Part shown: positions 10,901 through 20,218 of the stretch, one piece after another
How the letters are laid out: each line of letters begins with the position of its first letter
Numbering within the stretch: the stretch's first letter is position 1
Origin: Batkoa obscura
Taxonomy: Eukaryota; Entomophthoromycota; Entomophthoromycetes; Entomophthorales; Batkoaceae
Length of the DNA: 64,000 bases
Reading direction: 5' to 3'
Assembly: GCA_030770535.1 (NCBI GenBank)
Contig: JASVEC010000002.1
Coordinates: 1,364,001 to 1,428,000, forward strand
Program-made: the position numbers and the translations under genes
Notes under the pieces: generated by a model
Databases searched by the model: none
Told to the model about the DNA's origin: nothing
The model's input: only the letters and a program-made list of their open reading frames with translations

Positions 10901-11783
10901 GTGACTTAGGCGGTATTAATAAGTTCTTAGGAGAAATAACGGGAATTCCAGACTGTTTATATGCTATCTCCGGATATTGATGAATTACGGATTCTGATCC
11001 GCAGAGAGTGACATCAATTAATTTATTGTTGGTCCGATAGTTCATTATACGGCAGCCAGGAGATTTATTGTTTATCATATTGATAGATAGGTCTCTTGGT
11101 TTATTGTAGTACATTGGGATGGATTGATCTAATATTTTTAAGATATTTTGATCGTACAACAATTGACAACCGTGTTTCACAAAGAATTCGGTGCCTAGGA
11201 GGAAGTCATAACCTTCACTTTCTAATACTATTGCTGGAAAGGCTAAGGTTAGTTTTCCAAATTTGATTGGTATTGATGAGTATGCTCCTAGTGCTGTAGT
11301 AGTTCCAGTTCCAGCTGTACCAAAGGTGTCTGAGCAATCTATATCTGGTTTAAAGGATAATCGTTTTACCAGACGACTCGATATGAAATTGATAGGAGCT
11401 CCACTATCTAATATGATGCGTACATTCTTTTTATAAATTGACGCATTGATGTAAGTACAATCGATGGAGTTAGCTTTGTCATCGAGGTTTACTAAAAGAA
11501 TCTGTTTATTTGGATTCTGGTATTCTCTAATAATTTTTCTAAATGCAATTGCTAAGTCTGATTCTCCAGTTAAGATCTTGTCTAGCGGGATTGGGATCGT
11601 AACATTGGTTAACCACTGATGCGTGTTATCTAGTTCGCTTTGTGTGAGGGATAGTTTAGATAAATCAGATAATTGTGAGATGTAAGGTTTGGAGATCTCG
11701 TTCATTGGAATCGAATCAGGAGCATTAATAGAGTTATCAGGTAGCTTGAAAATTCGAGGTGGAATGACTTTAGGGATTTCCAC
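7950..11783 (-). CDS. pol: Pol polyprotein of the Ty3/Gypsy element
   Basis: About 1,277 codons in one frame. Near residue 127 there is a retropepsin motif (LDSGAP). A reverse transcriptase follows with the MPQGLSNAP and YLDD signatures. RNase H has the HTDAS motif, the TEKECLAI helix and NADGLSR. Integrase has an HHCC zinc region (H..H...CDVC), a D,D-35-E core (SIDVIGPL, TDNAANF, NGMVERVNG) and a GPY-type module (KWDGPYEV). No chromodomain is seen at the C-terminus. The frame differs from gag and overlaps its 3' part; LTR elements of this family commonly express pol through a programmed frame change. It looks whole. Confidence 0.93.
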   Translation of the reverse strand: MEIPKVIPPRIFKLPDNSINAPDSIPMNEISKPYISQLSDLSKLSLTQSELDNTHQWLTNVTIPIPLDKILTGESDLAIAFRKIIREYQNPNKQILLVNLDDKANSIDCTYINASIYKKNVRIILDSGAPINFISSRLVKRLSFKPDIDCSDTFGTAGTGTTTALGAYSSIPIKFGKLTLAFPAIVLESEGYDFLLGTEFFVKHGCQLLYDQNILKILDQSIPMYYNKPRDLSINMINNKSPGCRIMNYRTNNKLIDVTLCGSESVIHQYPEIAYKQSGIPVISPKNLLIPPKSQIVLDTEISLWIPKEFHLSIYSIEGVSQLEPLTMPGILGNNMNETIKLLLANITKKEINISRCQQIGTIYVENNALINTFSKFATLEEFQIHEEAPNNQALFVEKDTINHLNQDEQLQFYKLLEEYKDIFATSEEDIGCARNTKHKVYTCDSLPVATKAYRKSQSELKAEREEVQKLLRLGLIIPSNSPWASPLMIVKKKDGTNRVVMDYRKLNKITKKDVYPLPRIDDAVDRLQGAKYFSAMDLISGYWQVEMDPEDQEKCALITSEGLFQPTRMPQGLSNAPATFQRLMDNTLGDLKLSCVLIYLDDLNVFSRTFVDHLTHLKAVFERLRQANLKLKPKKCSFFQTSLEFLGYKVSDKGLAPIPNKLDAVKELLPPTTMREVQVFLGLMNYYRRFIKDFSNLATPLFQLLKKEVKFQWKEEHQQAFEELRNKLLNAPVLMFPNFSKPFSLHTDASLTAVGGVLSQLDDNNCEHPIAYTSRTLSKHERNYTTTEKECLAIIHAIKAFRPYIYGTHFTVITDHVSLKWLYSITNPEGRLARWALKLQSYSFDIVYKPGKDHQNADGLSRLPRICLATPIDDDLYNLLGNKDKWPQQQPELKQWLEKNAQNIIVRDNALYKKIKGTYIPYIRPSSRLSACQQFHDVICGHSAFQKTYDTMKVSCYWESMIPDLEDFINNCDVCKREQSKIKATAYKFILPKHAFHTVSIDVIGPLCEASSVRGNKFIVVAIDHLTKWVEAKAIPNQTSFHISKFIYEDIICRHGSPQVILTDNAANFVNLVLPKLARLMAIKHSTAAPYHPETNGMVERVNGTLVRILRKLAFDKTSSWDEYLHSAILAYRYSVHSITKKSPFVMLYGRHPGLPISFAPLMVRQEEMSPDMYLLKLTKKLIAIQVDAFNALTDSKTRRYRQDISRLPRLAVFKVGDIVHLYPSYNQSRKNKLALKWDGPYEVIHKHLYDSYSIKHKRTSVIYNRVHAKFLKSAM

Positions 11784-11959
11784 AACAGGGACTTTTTTCT
11801 TTTTAGGTCTACCACGAATTCGCGAAGGAAGTGCTAGGATGAGGGTAGAGGGGTCAAATTTTGAAAGCGTATTAACTTTAAGGTCTAATCCAGTGCTTTC
11901 ATCTGGATCAGGAGGAATTTTTAACTTCGTGGAAGGGGGATCCTCATTTATCCTCCCAC

Positions 11960-14476
11960 TTAGAAGTTTTTTGACTCGTTATCGGAGTCGACAAACTTCT
12001 CAGTATCATCGCCTTCAGTATCGTTATAATTGAGGTGATTTATTTGTTTATTTTTATTGAAACGTTCATTGTTGCGAACATTCTTTTCGAAATAATATTT
12101 AAAAATACCATTTTCTGGCTTTGGTTCAGTGCAGTTAACGGTAATGTGTCCATATTCACCACAGTTCCAGCATCCAGTAAATACTCGAGATTTACGATGG
12201 TTGGAGTAGTGTTGTTGAGTGATGGTAAAACAATGAAGGTATTCGTTGTTGTCCATCCCTTTATCTATGTGATTAACATATAATTTCTTGGGTCTAACTT
12301 CACTTTTTGGACTTCCAAGGTATAATTCTAAAATCTCTATCATCTGTGTAACGTTGGTGATGTTATGATGAGGATCTAGAAAAAGGCATGCGATATGACT
12401 TGGAAGGTTTCGCTGGAAGGCCAGGCGGAGGTCTGTAACGCTTAACTTTCCACAGGAAATTAAGGCATTAGCACGATTTCTTACGTTTGTAATGAAACTC
12501 TCAAGTTTACTTTCGTCGTCTAAACGTAAAGATAAGAGGGCTGCCTTTTTTGCTTCCATTTTTACATCGGAATCATAATGGTCTATAAACGCCTTTTTGA
12601 AGGAATCCCAATTACTGCGTAAGTCGTCAGGTAAAGTCATGCACCAAGAAAGTTCATTTGTTTGTAGTTGACCTAAAAGGCATTGAGGACGACATTCATA
12701 GGTCCAGTTGTTGGCATCGAGATGAACTTCTAGAGCTTTAATGAAGGTAGTAGCAGTAATTTCACTTGGATTGAATAAAAGACTAAAATTAAACTTTGTG
12801 TTAACAGGTTGGGAGCTTCTTGGGTAGTTGTGGCGGTGTGTTGAGAAGCTATGTGATTTTGGATCGTTACCAGAAGGTCCAGGATGACTAAAATAAGCGT
12901 CATGGGTATTGTGTGATATACCATGATCATGTTGAACAGTAATCGGATCGGCTTGTACATAGTGAGGTGAAGATTTCTCATAGGATATATGTTGAGCGAT
13001 TTGAGGAGCAATATGTGATGACTTATTTTTGTTAAAAGGATTGGCTAAGTTGACTTCAGCATAAGATTGTACACGAGGTCGTATTGGATCAGCGTTAGAT
13101 CCTGTAGCAGGATTTCTTGAGTAAATACCATCAGTAGGTACAGCAGTCATTCTAGGATTTGATTGGGGTAGGTATGTGGAAACTTGAGGAGAGTTCTCTT
13201 CTTTCTTTGTTTGACCATCCGGTTGTACCAAGTGAACAGAACCATGATACTTATGGTTTATTTGATATTCAGTACCAAAGATAGATTCTGTGGCACTATC
13301 ACCCAGATCATATATATTGTATCTTGGAACGTCTCTGTAACTCGAGAGTCTGGAGGGAGGTGCTGAAACAGCAATACGCTCCTTTCTACAATTGCAAGAA
13401 GATGCCTTGATTTGGTTAGTATTGGAAGCTACCTTAGTCTGAAGAAGAATGAGCTCTTCTCTGGTACTCTGTATGTTACGCGAGATTTCCTCCCAGTCAA
13501 CTACTGTTTGTTCTTTGTCCAGTCTAATTTGTTCCTTCAAATTATTATTGGAGGTGATAAGCTGGCTAATGGTAGTCACTTGTTGAGCCATTTGTTCATT
13601 ACAAACAGCTAAATCTTGTTCTAAAGCCAAGATTCTAGCATCTTTGGTTGAAGTAGATGGAGGGGATTGTTCAATACAGGATAAGCGGTGATTATACTCT
13701 TTGAATTTATTCATTAGCGATCTATGGAGTTCTGCGAAAGTGGCTTTTGTTTTTCCGTCGATATCTGAGATTCTTTCAGTAGTATGGTCATTGATCTCAG
13801 TGAGGGAAAGGTTGATCTCATCGGAGATTTTAACAAGTTCAGAATGTAGAGCAGTATCGAGCTGACGTAATTCAGCTTTGAGATCTCCTACTTCTCTTAC
13901 TAATTCTCTGTGGGCTTCATAGGTAACGGTGTTATTAAGTCTTTGATTGAGCTCATTTAACTTACTAACATGGAGTTCATTTGAAGGGGCGATGACACCA
14001 CTCTTTTGGTTACTGATCATGGAAAGGTTGTTAACCGTAGCTAAAAGTGAGCTCAAAGAGGTAGACAATTCATTGTTATGAATTGAAAGACGGTCGAGTT
14101 CACCAACCATCTGGATGAGTTTGTTGTGCAGGAACTCTACTAGATATTGTTGAACGTGGGAAAGGGTAGGTACCGTTTGGTACTGGGCACGAAAATTGAT
14201 TTGAGTACTGGAGCCACTATTTTGGTATTGTCTCCAAGCGGAGAGGTCACCATCAAGGACGTGCATAGGGACAGCTCCGTAGGTAACGACTGAGTTTACA
14301 ACGTGAGGAGGTAGTGCAGCTTGATTTAAAGCAGCAGTTTCTATTTCTGGGGTCAGAACACTAGCTTCCTCTTCATCACTACTACCCATGTCGTATTCAG
14401 TGATGATCAACTGTTGACGGTTATCAAGAAGGTATTTTGAGTCCGCAAAATAAGGTGCAAGACCATTGTCGACCAT
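11960..14476 (-). CDS. gag: Gag protein of the Ty3/Gypsy element
   Basis: An 838-residue frame, long for a Gag. The N-terminal half is rich in heptad-like Leu/Asn/Glu/Lys stretches (about 100-360), suggesting coiled coils. A Pro/Ser/His-rich middle follows. The C-terminal third resembles a retrotransposon capsid (LLGQLQTNE, WDSFKKAFIDHY, SLRLDDESKLESF). A single CCHC zinc knuckle, CWNCGEYGHITVNC, lies near residue 768. The frame looks whole. Confidence 0.88.
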   Translation of the reverse strand: MVDNGLAPYFADSKYLLDNRQQLIITEYDMGSSDEEEASVLTPEIETAALNQAALPPHVVNSVVTYGAVPMHVLDGDLSAWRQYQNSGSSTQINFRAQYQTVPTLSHVQQYLVEFLHNKLIQMVGELDRLSIHNNELSTSLSSLLATVNNLSMISNQKSGVIAPSNELHVSKLNELNQRLNNTVTYEAHRELVREVGDLKAELRQLDTALHSELVKISDEINLSLTEINDHTTERISDIDGKTKATFAELHRSLMNKFKEYNHRLSCIEQSPPSTSTKDARILALEQDLAVCNEQMAQQVTTISQLITSNNNLKEQIRLDKEQTVVDWEEISRNIQSTREELILLQTKVASNTNQIKASSCNCRKERIAVSAPPSRLSSYRDVPRYNIYDLGDSATESIFGTEYQINHKYHGSVHLVQPDGQTKKEENSPQVSTYLPQSNPRMTAVPTDGIYSRNPATGSNADPIRPRVQSYAEVNLANPFNKNKSSHIAPQIAQHISYEKSSPHYVQADPITVQHDHGISHNTHDAYFSHPGPSGNDPKSHSFSTHRHNYPRSSQPVNTKFNFSLLFNPSEITATTFIKALEVHLDANNWTYECRPQCLLGQLQTNELSWCMTLPDDLRSNWDSFKKAFIDHYDSDVKMEAKKAALLSLRLDDESKLESFITNVRNRANALISCGKLSVTDLRLAFQRNLPSHIACLFLDPHHNITNVTQMIEILELYLGSPKSEVRPKKLYVNHIDKGMDNNEYLHCFTITQQHYSNHRKSRVFTGCWNCGEYGHITVNCTEPKPENGIFKYYFEKNVRNNERFNKNKQINHLNYNDTEGDDTEKFVDSDNESKNF

Positions 14477-14586
14477 AGTTGAGAATTAAGGAGGTTAAGG
14501 GGGTTTTTCTTTGTTTGGGGTGGTTACGCGGTAAGGACCGTAAAGGAAAGATTATAAAGGCTATCTAAAATAGTTATAAGAGCTTT

Positions 14587-14605
14587 CCCAGTTATGAGCG
14601 CCAAA
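14587..14605 (-). promoter_or_regulatory. Primer-binding site
   Basis: Directly inside the 5' LTR the minus strand reads TGGCGCTCATAACTGGGAA. It starts with TGG, complementary to a tRNA 3' CCA end. I could not assign the tRNA; it is not the initiator-Met type. Confidence 0.6.
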
Positions 14606-15005
14606 TGTGAAATCTGGTACTCAGGGTTTGGAGTCAAGAACAGCTATTGCTGGGTTGACTACACTATAAGTCGAAAGGTCTTAGTTTATGTAACTAAGAT
14701 AGACTTGGATTATGAGGAATAGCACGTAATAGGTTACAAGCTATATAAGACAAATAGAATAGACAATACTAATGTAAAATCTATGTAAAATAATATTAAG
14801 AAAACTTAGTGGCTTTATTAAATGTTCGAGATATCAGGGATTAATTCAGTTAAAAAGCCTCGAACTATTATACTCTGTAAACTCTTTTATACTCTGAAAA
14901 GTATAAGTATCAAAATGAGAAGATAATATTCTTTTGGGCGGAACTAGAAATTCTCATAACAAATCAAAATAATTAACCATGGGACTGACGAAGCGATATT
15001 TCACA
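14606..15005 (-). repeat. 5' LTR of the Ty3/Gypsy element
   Basis: 400 bp, TG...CA, identical by eye to 7453-7852. On the minus strand it is the upstream LTR and would carry the element's promoter. Confidence 0.93.
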
Positions 15006-15011
15006 CGTTAT

Positions 15012-15112
15012 TCAGAGATGCATTTTTTTGTTTAAAAATTTTACTAACAATCTTTCCATTAAAATAGCGCTTGAAAAATGGAAAAGTAATGGAATCAAAA
15101 AAAAGATGCTCA
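15012..15112 (+). mobile_element. MITE copy 8, inside old LTR A
   Basis: Worn copy (CAGAGATGCA start, AGATGCTCA end, AATAGCGCTTGAAAAATGG core) only 2-7 bp from the young retroelement's target duplication. LTR A sequence resumes immediately to the right (15113), so this MITE inserted into LTR A. Confidence 0.75.
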
Positions 15113-15269
15113 GTCTTTTTATTTGTTTTATATAATCCATAGCTTATTATATACTGTCTCTATAGATCTAAGCCTATATTAATTATATAAATTAAGGTTT
15201 TTTGACTTATAGTCAGTTAATTAAGCAAAAACTATTTTTAATTTCAACTACTGAGTACTAACTTTTACA
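15113..15269 (-). repeat. Old LTR A, right piece
   Basis: Aligns with the second half of the intact LTR on the minus strand: TTATATAATCCATAGCTTATTA, AATTAAGGTTTTTTGACTTATAG and ACTGAGTACT match LTR blocks in order. It is strongly diverged, so much older than the intact element. Confidence 0.65.
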
Positions 15270-15391
15270 AAAGTATTATTTTTTTATTTTAATATGTATA
15301 TTTAGTAACTGTAATAAAAAATAACTGTTATCATATTTTGTATATATAGTCACCTAGTTGGTTGGAATATAATTTTTTTCAATAGAATAAT

Positions 15392-15933
15392 TGTGAAATA
15401 TCATTTTATTAGCTCTCGGATTAATTATAATATGATAACCATTTAACTTATTTACAAAACTAATTACAAACTTGTAATTAACTTGACCATGATTCATGTG
15501 GTACAATCAATTTAGAGCTCCTTATTTTGGTTTTCTATGAGAATTTCTACCGCCTAACTGTGAAAGACATTACTCCCCTTTTAGTGTCCATACTTGGTAA
15601 TTATGGTAATGAATAACTATTATTGTATTCCTATATGTAGCCACTCAGTCAGAGTATAAAAGAGACTTTTCAACATAATAATTTGAAGCTTTTTAATTGA
15701 ATTACTTCTTGATATCATACCTTTGGTGAAGTCACTAAATCTTTCTGATACTACTTTGTGTAGATTTTACTAGTATTGTTTGTTTTATTTATCTTACATA
15801 GCTAATAACCTATTAAGTGGTATTCTTTATAATCCAAACCTATCTTAGTTACATAAACTAAGACCTTTTGACCTACGGCTAGTCAATCAAACAAAAACTG
15901 CCTTGACTCCAACCACTGAGTATTAGATTTCAT
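15392..15933 (-). repeat. Old LTR B (solo LTR remnant)
   Basis: Diverged relative of the 400-bp LTR, about 540 bp, running from TGTGAAATAT to AGATTTCA. Long colinear matches include GAGAATTTCTA.CCGCC, AGAGTATAAAAGAG, CTTAGTTACATAAACTAAG and TTGACTCCAACCACTGAG. No internal coding region is attached, so it is a solo LTR. The extra ~140 bp lies mainly in its first part. Confidence 0.8.
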
Positions 15934-16031
15934 ATAACTCAGTTTTTTTATTAAATTATTTTTTGATATTATATTTTTAATAAAGTTATAAAGTTTTTTT
16001 GACAGTATTTTACATAGATTTTATGGTAATA

Positions 16032-16124
16032 TCTGAGGGTGTTTTTTTCATTTCATTTTTTCCGTTTTTTAAGCGTTGTTTGAGTGGAAAAGCTATTAGT
16101 AAATTTTTAAACACAATACATCTC
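16032..16124 (-). mobile_element. MITE copy 9, inside old LTR C
   Basis: Reverse copy with TCTGAGGGTG and ACATCTC ends and TA at both borders (16030-16031, 16125-16126), inserted where LTRs A and B continue with TTTATTT. The open frame 15999-16208 crosses it and is not a gene. Confidence 0.78.
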
Positions 16125-16165
16125 TATCTTTTATTTTATTTTTGTATAATTTATAGCTTATTATA

Positions 16166-16266
16166 TGGGGATGTCTTTTTTGGCTTCATTACTTTTTCCA
16201 TCCTTTAAGTGCTATTTGAGTGGAAAAATTATTAGTAAAGCTCTTAAACACAAAAATACATCCCCA
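16166..16266 (-). mobile_element. MITE copy 10, inside old LTR C
   Basis: Excellent copy: TGGGGATG...CATCCCCA with TA on both sides (16164-16165, 16267-16268). Removing the element plus one TA restores LTR sequence (AGCTTATTA then TGCTATT). Confidence 0.88.
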
Positions 16267-16429
16267 TATGCTATTGTTATAATTCAAATATATTTTGATT
16301 ATGTAAACTAAATTCTTTTGACTTATAGCTAGTTGATCAAACAAAAAATACTCTTAACTTTAATCACTAAGTATCAATTTTTATAATAATTGCTTTTTAT
16401 TATAGTTGCTAAATACAAATATTAAAATA

Positions 16430-16529
16430 TAGGGATGTATTTGTGTTTAAGGATTTTACTAATAATTTTTCTGCTCAAATAGCGTTTAGAAAGTGGAAAA
16501 AGTGATGAAGCCAAAAAAAAATATCCCCA
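16430..16529 (+). mobile_element. MITE copy 11
   Basis: AGGGATGTA start and TATCCCCA end; the interior has AATAGCG followed by AAGTGGAAAAAGTGATGAAG. Confidence 0.82.
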
Positions 16530-16853
16530 CATATTAATGAAAAAACTTGTTAGTATATAAGTATTATAGAAAATTTAATATAGGTTTTAATAAATATACA
16601 AAATAAAATAAATTTAATGTTGTACTTCTAAAATACTTTTTAATATAAAAAATTGTTTTTTAGCTTTCAATTTTGCTATTACTGAAACAAATGCTCTTGA
16701 TTGCTATAAATGGTAGGTAAAATAAAAAACAGTACCAGCCCTAGGAAGTATAATTGCTAAAAATAAAGGTATAAATAATATAAAAAGAGTAGAGAAAAGA
16801 TATGTTTACGGTTCATATCTTGTATATAAAATTTATTATAGAAAGCATTATAT

Positions 16854-16948
16854 AGGGATGTATTTTTGTGTTTAAGACTTTTATTAATAATTTTCCGCTA
16901 AAATAGTGCTTAAAAGATGAAAAAAGTGATGAAATCAAAACATCCCCA
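16854..16948 (+). mobile_element. MITE copy 12
   Basis: AGGGATGTATTTTTGTG start and AACATCCCCA end, flanked by TA; the family core is present as AAATAGTGCTTAA. Confidence 0.83.
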
Positions 16949-17237
16949 TATAATATTAGCTATAGAGGTTTTGGTCGTAATTAAAGACTCAAATTTTACT
17001 GTGTTAAAGGCCCAAATTTGTACAATTACTTTTTAGTGTACTTTTCTTGCTTTCATCATCGACCCATTTAGATTGATACTGGAAAAGTACCTGTTAATAT
17101 TATTTCATTTTTATTTAACATTTAGAAATTGCAAATTTGAAAAAATTTACTTTTCCTAATTCGGACATCCTAACTAAATTGTACAAATCGCTTTTGAAAT
17201 AAATCCCTGTAAATCTAACTGCAACCAGTTCTAACTG

Positions 17238-17498
17238 TATATGGGCTAGTTTAAAAGCTTGGTTAAAATTGAAAATAAATTTTCGAGTTTACTTTTTTTT
17301 GACTATTTTTTATGTAGTGTAAATTTTAAAAAAACTCTTAAGTAATCAGACAAAAAAACGCTTCAGTATGAGAATCCAAAATTAAGCAAAAAAGCAAAAA
17401 GGCAAAAAAAATTGTAATATTTAATGCTCAACTTTAATTTTTGCTAAAAATCGAAATTGGGCAAAATTTGAACCAAGCTTTTAAACTAGCCTATATAT
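17238..17498. mobile_element. Nonautonomous element with ~33-bp terminal inverted repeats
   Basis: The left end reads TATATGGGCTAGTTTAAAAG and continues CTTGGTTAAAATT. The right end, reverse-complemented, reads TATATAGGCTAGTTTAAAAG and continues CTTGGTTCAAATT. There are only two mismatches over 33 bp. The ~195-bp interior is AT-rich and non-coding. It is a MITE of a family distinct from the others in the window. Confidence 0.65.
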
Positions 17499-17955
17499 AA
17501 TTAAACCTTTTTTTGAGTTTTTTTTATAACGTCTGATTTGTATTTATTTCAAGCTTTTTAAAGCACATTTATACATTTATTAATAGTAATATATTATAAT
17601 ACGATACTTTTAATAAACTAGGTTTATCTTGATGGGTCTATTCGCGTTTATTACTTTAAAAACACTATTATTACCCCCCCTTAATTATATCTTTTGTTTA
17701 TATTACTATAATAAAACAATAACTCCACTATCAACTCAAATCGCTTGAAGCTAACCACTTTAAAATCCAGTTTGCTTTCTACCCAACAAAAAAATTAAAC
17801 TAATTAAGGTAAGGTAGCGAAAAATGGCATGGTATAGTAAGAGTAGAAAAAGTTGTAAAGTACAACGTGGTACAATCAGTGAGTTACCACCCTCCATAAA
17901 GATAACCAAACAACTCACTTGATTTCTTATTACACTAACATGAATACCAATCACA

Positions 17956-18041
17956 TTAACCAATTTTATGCCTTTATTTAGAAAAACACTAAGAAATCTT
18001 TTACTTAGTGTTTTTCTAAATAAAGGCATAAAATTGGTTAA
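17956..18041. repeat. Perfect 38-bp inverted repeat (hairpin) with 10-nt loop
   Basis: Arm 17956-17993 is the exact reverse complement of arm 18004-18041; the loop is AAATCTTTTA. Weaker complementarity continues outside the arms (CACATTAACC against CACGTTAACC, and ATTCGC blocks near 17640 and 18145). The perfect centre inside diverged outer arms suggests a foldback element or a recent inverted duplication. Confidence 0.8.
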
Positions 18042-18179
18042 CGTGGCTGATGTTTGTGCTAGTAATTAGAGAAAAATTTTGGTTTGATTTGAAATAAGGT
18101 TCGAAACTAAAACACACTTTATTTGCTTTTATATAAAATGTATGGGGCGAATACCACTTAGATCAAACTTGGTTTAAAA

Positions 18180-18263
18180 TGGGGATGCCTTTTTTACTTA
18201 CAGTTTTTCGACTCAAATAGTGCTTAAAAATGGAAAATAATAAAACCAAAAAAACATCCCCCA
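18180..18263 (+). mobile_element. MITE copy 13, internally shortened
   Basis: TGGGGATGCC start and ACATCCCCCA end; the usual TTTAAGAATTTTACTAA block is reduced, giving 84 bp. Confidence 0.78.
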
Positions 18264-19654
18264 AATCTTAATTTCAATCTACAAATATAAAAATCAGAAA
18301 ATAAAAAAATATAATAAAATTGTAAAACTAAAGTGGGGAAGTCAATATCTCTTATTTGTTTCAAATCAAGTAAATAGAGATAAAACAAATTTATTTATTA
18401 TTAAGAATAATTGATTTATTAAAAATAGTAATCAAAGTGGACCGATTTTCATTATTCGTTGTATCCCTACTTAAGAAGTTTTAAGTATTAAATGATTTCT
18501 TTGATTACCATAAACCAGTTAATTAGAAAATGCAACATTTCCAAAAAAATTGCAAATTTAATCAGATTTTAGTTTTATTATTTGTAAGATTTGTAAATTT
18601 TACGGTGTTGATTTTTTAATAAAAAATAAGCCTTTAGCTTATATTGCCAAAACCAAAGTAGAAAAGGGGAATAAGCTAATCTTAATTAAATTTTGATGAA
18701 AGGAAAAAAGAAAAAATTAAACGATGATTTAAAATAAATAACAATTAATTTTATAAAATTAAATTTTACTGGTCTTTTAATAAAAAATTAATTTAATTTC
18801 AACTTAGTTACTTTATTAAAAAAGTCCATTTATAATGTAATTAGTGCCTGCTTCATCACCCAGAAATCCTTAACTAAGCCACATTGTGAGAAATTTTGTC
18901 TTTTGTGTATTAAAGTAATAATGAAGTATAAATTTTATTAAATAAGCTGCATCAAATTTGAAATTTAAGTTTTAAAGTGAGTTTAAAATAAAATGACAAC
19001 ATTTAAAACGTTGATCTCAGCAAGTTTGATTTTATTAAAAACAAAATTCCCCTATTTTACTCATTTTAATAAACGATGTCGTTTGATAAACTATTAATAA
19101 TATTATTATTGTTAGGCCAATAGCATTATTTTTTAATTTACCCATTTCATTTTACTTCAACTATAATAGCAAGACGGTAAAAAAAACAGACAGTTATTAT
19201 GTCATTATTAAATATTCACAAAATAACAAAGTCCAATATAAATCATAACTATTTTTATGATTGGTGAAGACAAATCATTATCTCACTATTATTTGTAATA
19301 GGACCTTGGAAGGAATTTTGATTTAATACGAATCATCCATACAATAGCTAAGTTAGAGCACATAACTATTAAACAAAGGATTAATTATTTCATAAATTGA
19401 AGTGATAAAAGCATTACTCTTTTCCTCTATCTTTGGGATTGGGGTAAATTAAAAATGGTGAAGTTTATTTCACTCTATTCTCAAATAAATCCCGCTATAT
19501 TTCCAATTTTAATAAAACTTATATTCTATTCAGTATTTATGTAATTATCAAGTAGCTTAATGCATCAGAAAATCAATTTAATTAATGTTTATTGAAGCAA
19601 AAATGTTTATTTTTAAAAAATACTATACAATAGAAGAAAAATAAATGAATTAAC

Positions 19655-20218
19655 TTAATGATAAAATGTGTAACTGTTGGAAGAATGAAGCTTGGTAGGC
19701 TTAGGTAATAAATTAGACTCAAAAGAGTGTAAAGAAATAGAAATTCTACGTGCAGAATCTCTATCACCATGTGGCAAGTTGCCTTTTAACGATTGCCTTT
19801 TATTTTGGAACCAAATTTGTACTGCTCTTGGTGACATACCAAGCTGTTTACCAAGTTCACTTCTTAACTCGGTAGATGGGAAAGCTGTGGTTTCAAATAC
19901 ACGATTCAAAAAGCGAATCTGTACTGAATTAGCACGTTTTCTTTTTCCTTTGACAGGCATATGGTTTGGGTTATTGAAGTCTACATCTTGTTGATGGCAA
20001 GAGTCTCGACTATAACTATCAACACTTGATCTACGTTTATATGTATCATGATCATCGTGATGCTTAGAGAAATGGTTTGGAAATAAGTCAGAGATAGATG
20101 GTAAGCTTACTTGACAGTAAGAAAACTTACGCTCCCATTTTGATTTTGGAGAAGTAAGCTCAGGACTAGGAGTATTAAATAAGTTTAAGCTAGCAGAGTA
20201 AGAATCTAGTAAAGACAT
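19655..20218 (-). CDS. Homeodomain transcription factor, single exon
   Basis: 187 residues. A homeodomain spans about 91-147: a basic start (KRKRANSVQ), helix 2 (ELRSELGKQLGM) and recognition helix SPRAVQIWFQNKRQS, with W136, F137 and N139 at the invariant positions 48, 49 and 51 and Gln at position 50. The N-terminal 90 residues are Ser-rich with an RRSS kinase-type site; the C-terminal tail is Ser/Asn/Lys-rich. It would bind a TAAT-type site and regulate transcription in the nucleus; related fungal proteins are Phx1/Yox1-like, but only the domain is recognisable. I start it at the ATG at 20218 because the frame three codons upstream has only TTG. A TATATAAA lies about 42 bp before the ATG. 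There are no introns. Confidence 0.85.
   Translation of the reverse strand: MSLLDSYSASLNLFNTPSPELTSPKSKWERKFSYCQVSLPSISDLFPNHFSKHHDDHDTYKRRSSVDSYSRDSCHQQDVDFNNPNHMPVKGKRKRANSVQIRFLNRVFETTAFPSTELRSELGKQLGMSPRAVQIWFQNKRQSLKGNLPHGDRDSARRISISLHSFESNLLPKPTKLHSSNSYTFYH

Larger units (their letters stand above)
7453..15005 (-). mobile_element. Ty3/Gypsy (Metaviridae) LTR retrotransposon, looks whole
   Basis: A 7,553-bp element on the minus strand. Two 400-bp LTRs read identical by eye, both start TG and end CA, and the element is bordered by the 5-bp target duplication CGTTA (7448-7452 and 15006-15010). Inside are a gag frame and a pol frame in the order protease, reverse transcriptase, RNase H, integrase, which defines Ty3/Gypsy. 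A tRNA primer-binding site and a polypurine tract sit in the expected places. Identical LTRs mean a very recent insertion. It landed in an older LTR of its own family, a few bases from a MITE. Confidence 0.95.
15945..16384 (-). repeat. Old LTR C, partial, split by two MITEs
   Basis: Matches the LTR from about a third of its length onward: TTAAATTATTTTTTGATATT, TTTTACATAGATTTTA, then after two MITE insertions AATTCAAATATATTTTGATT and GTAAACTAAATTCTTTTGAC, ending at CACTAAGTATCA. MITE copies 9 and 10 break it. Confidence 0.7.
16385..19654. other. Intergenic region with MITEs and foldback sequences
   Basis: No supported gene. It contains three MITE copies, a ~260-bp element with 33-bp inverted ends (17238-17498), a perfect 38-bp hairpin (17956-18041) and AT-rich filler to 19.65 kb. 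The minus-strand open frame at 17760-18029 reads through the hairpin and is not credible. Confidence 0.6.

Noticed and set aside
15999-16208. 69-codon open frame on the plus strand
   Set aside because: It crosses MITE copies 9 and 10 and LTR remnant C; there are no protein features.
17760-18029. 89-codon minus-strand open frame
   Set aside because: It runs through one arm of the perfect 38-bp palindrome and into AT-rich spacer; composition is not coding-like.
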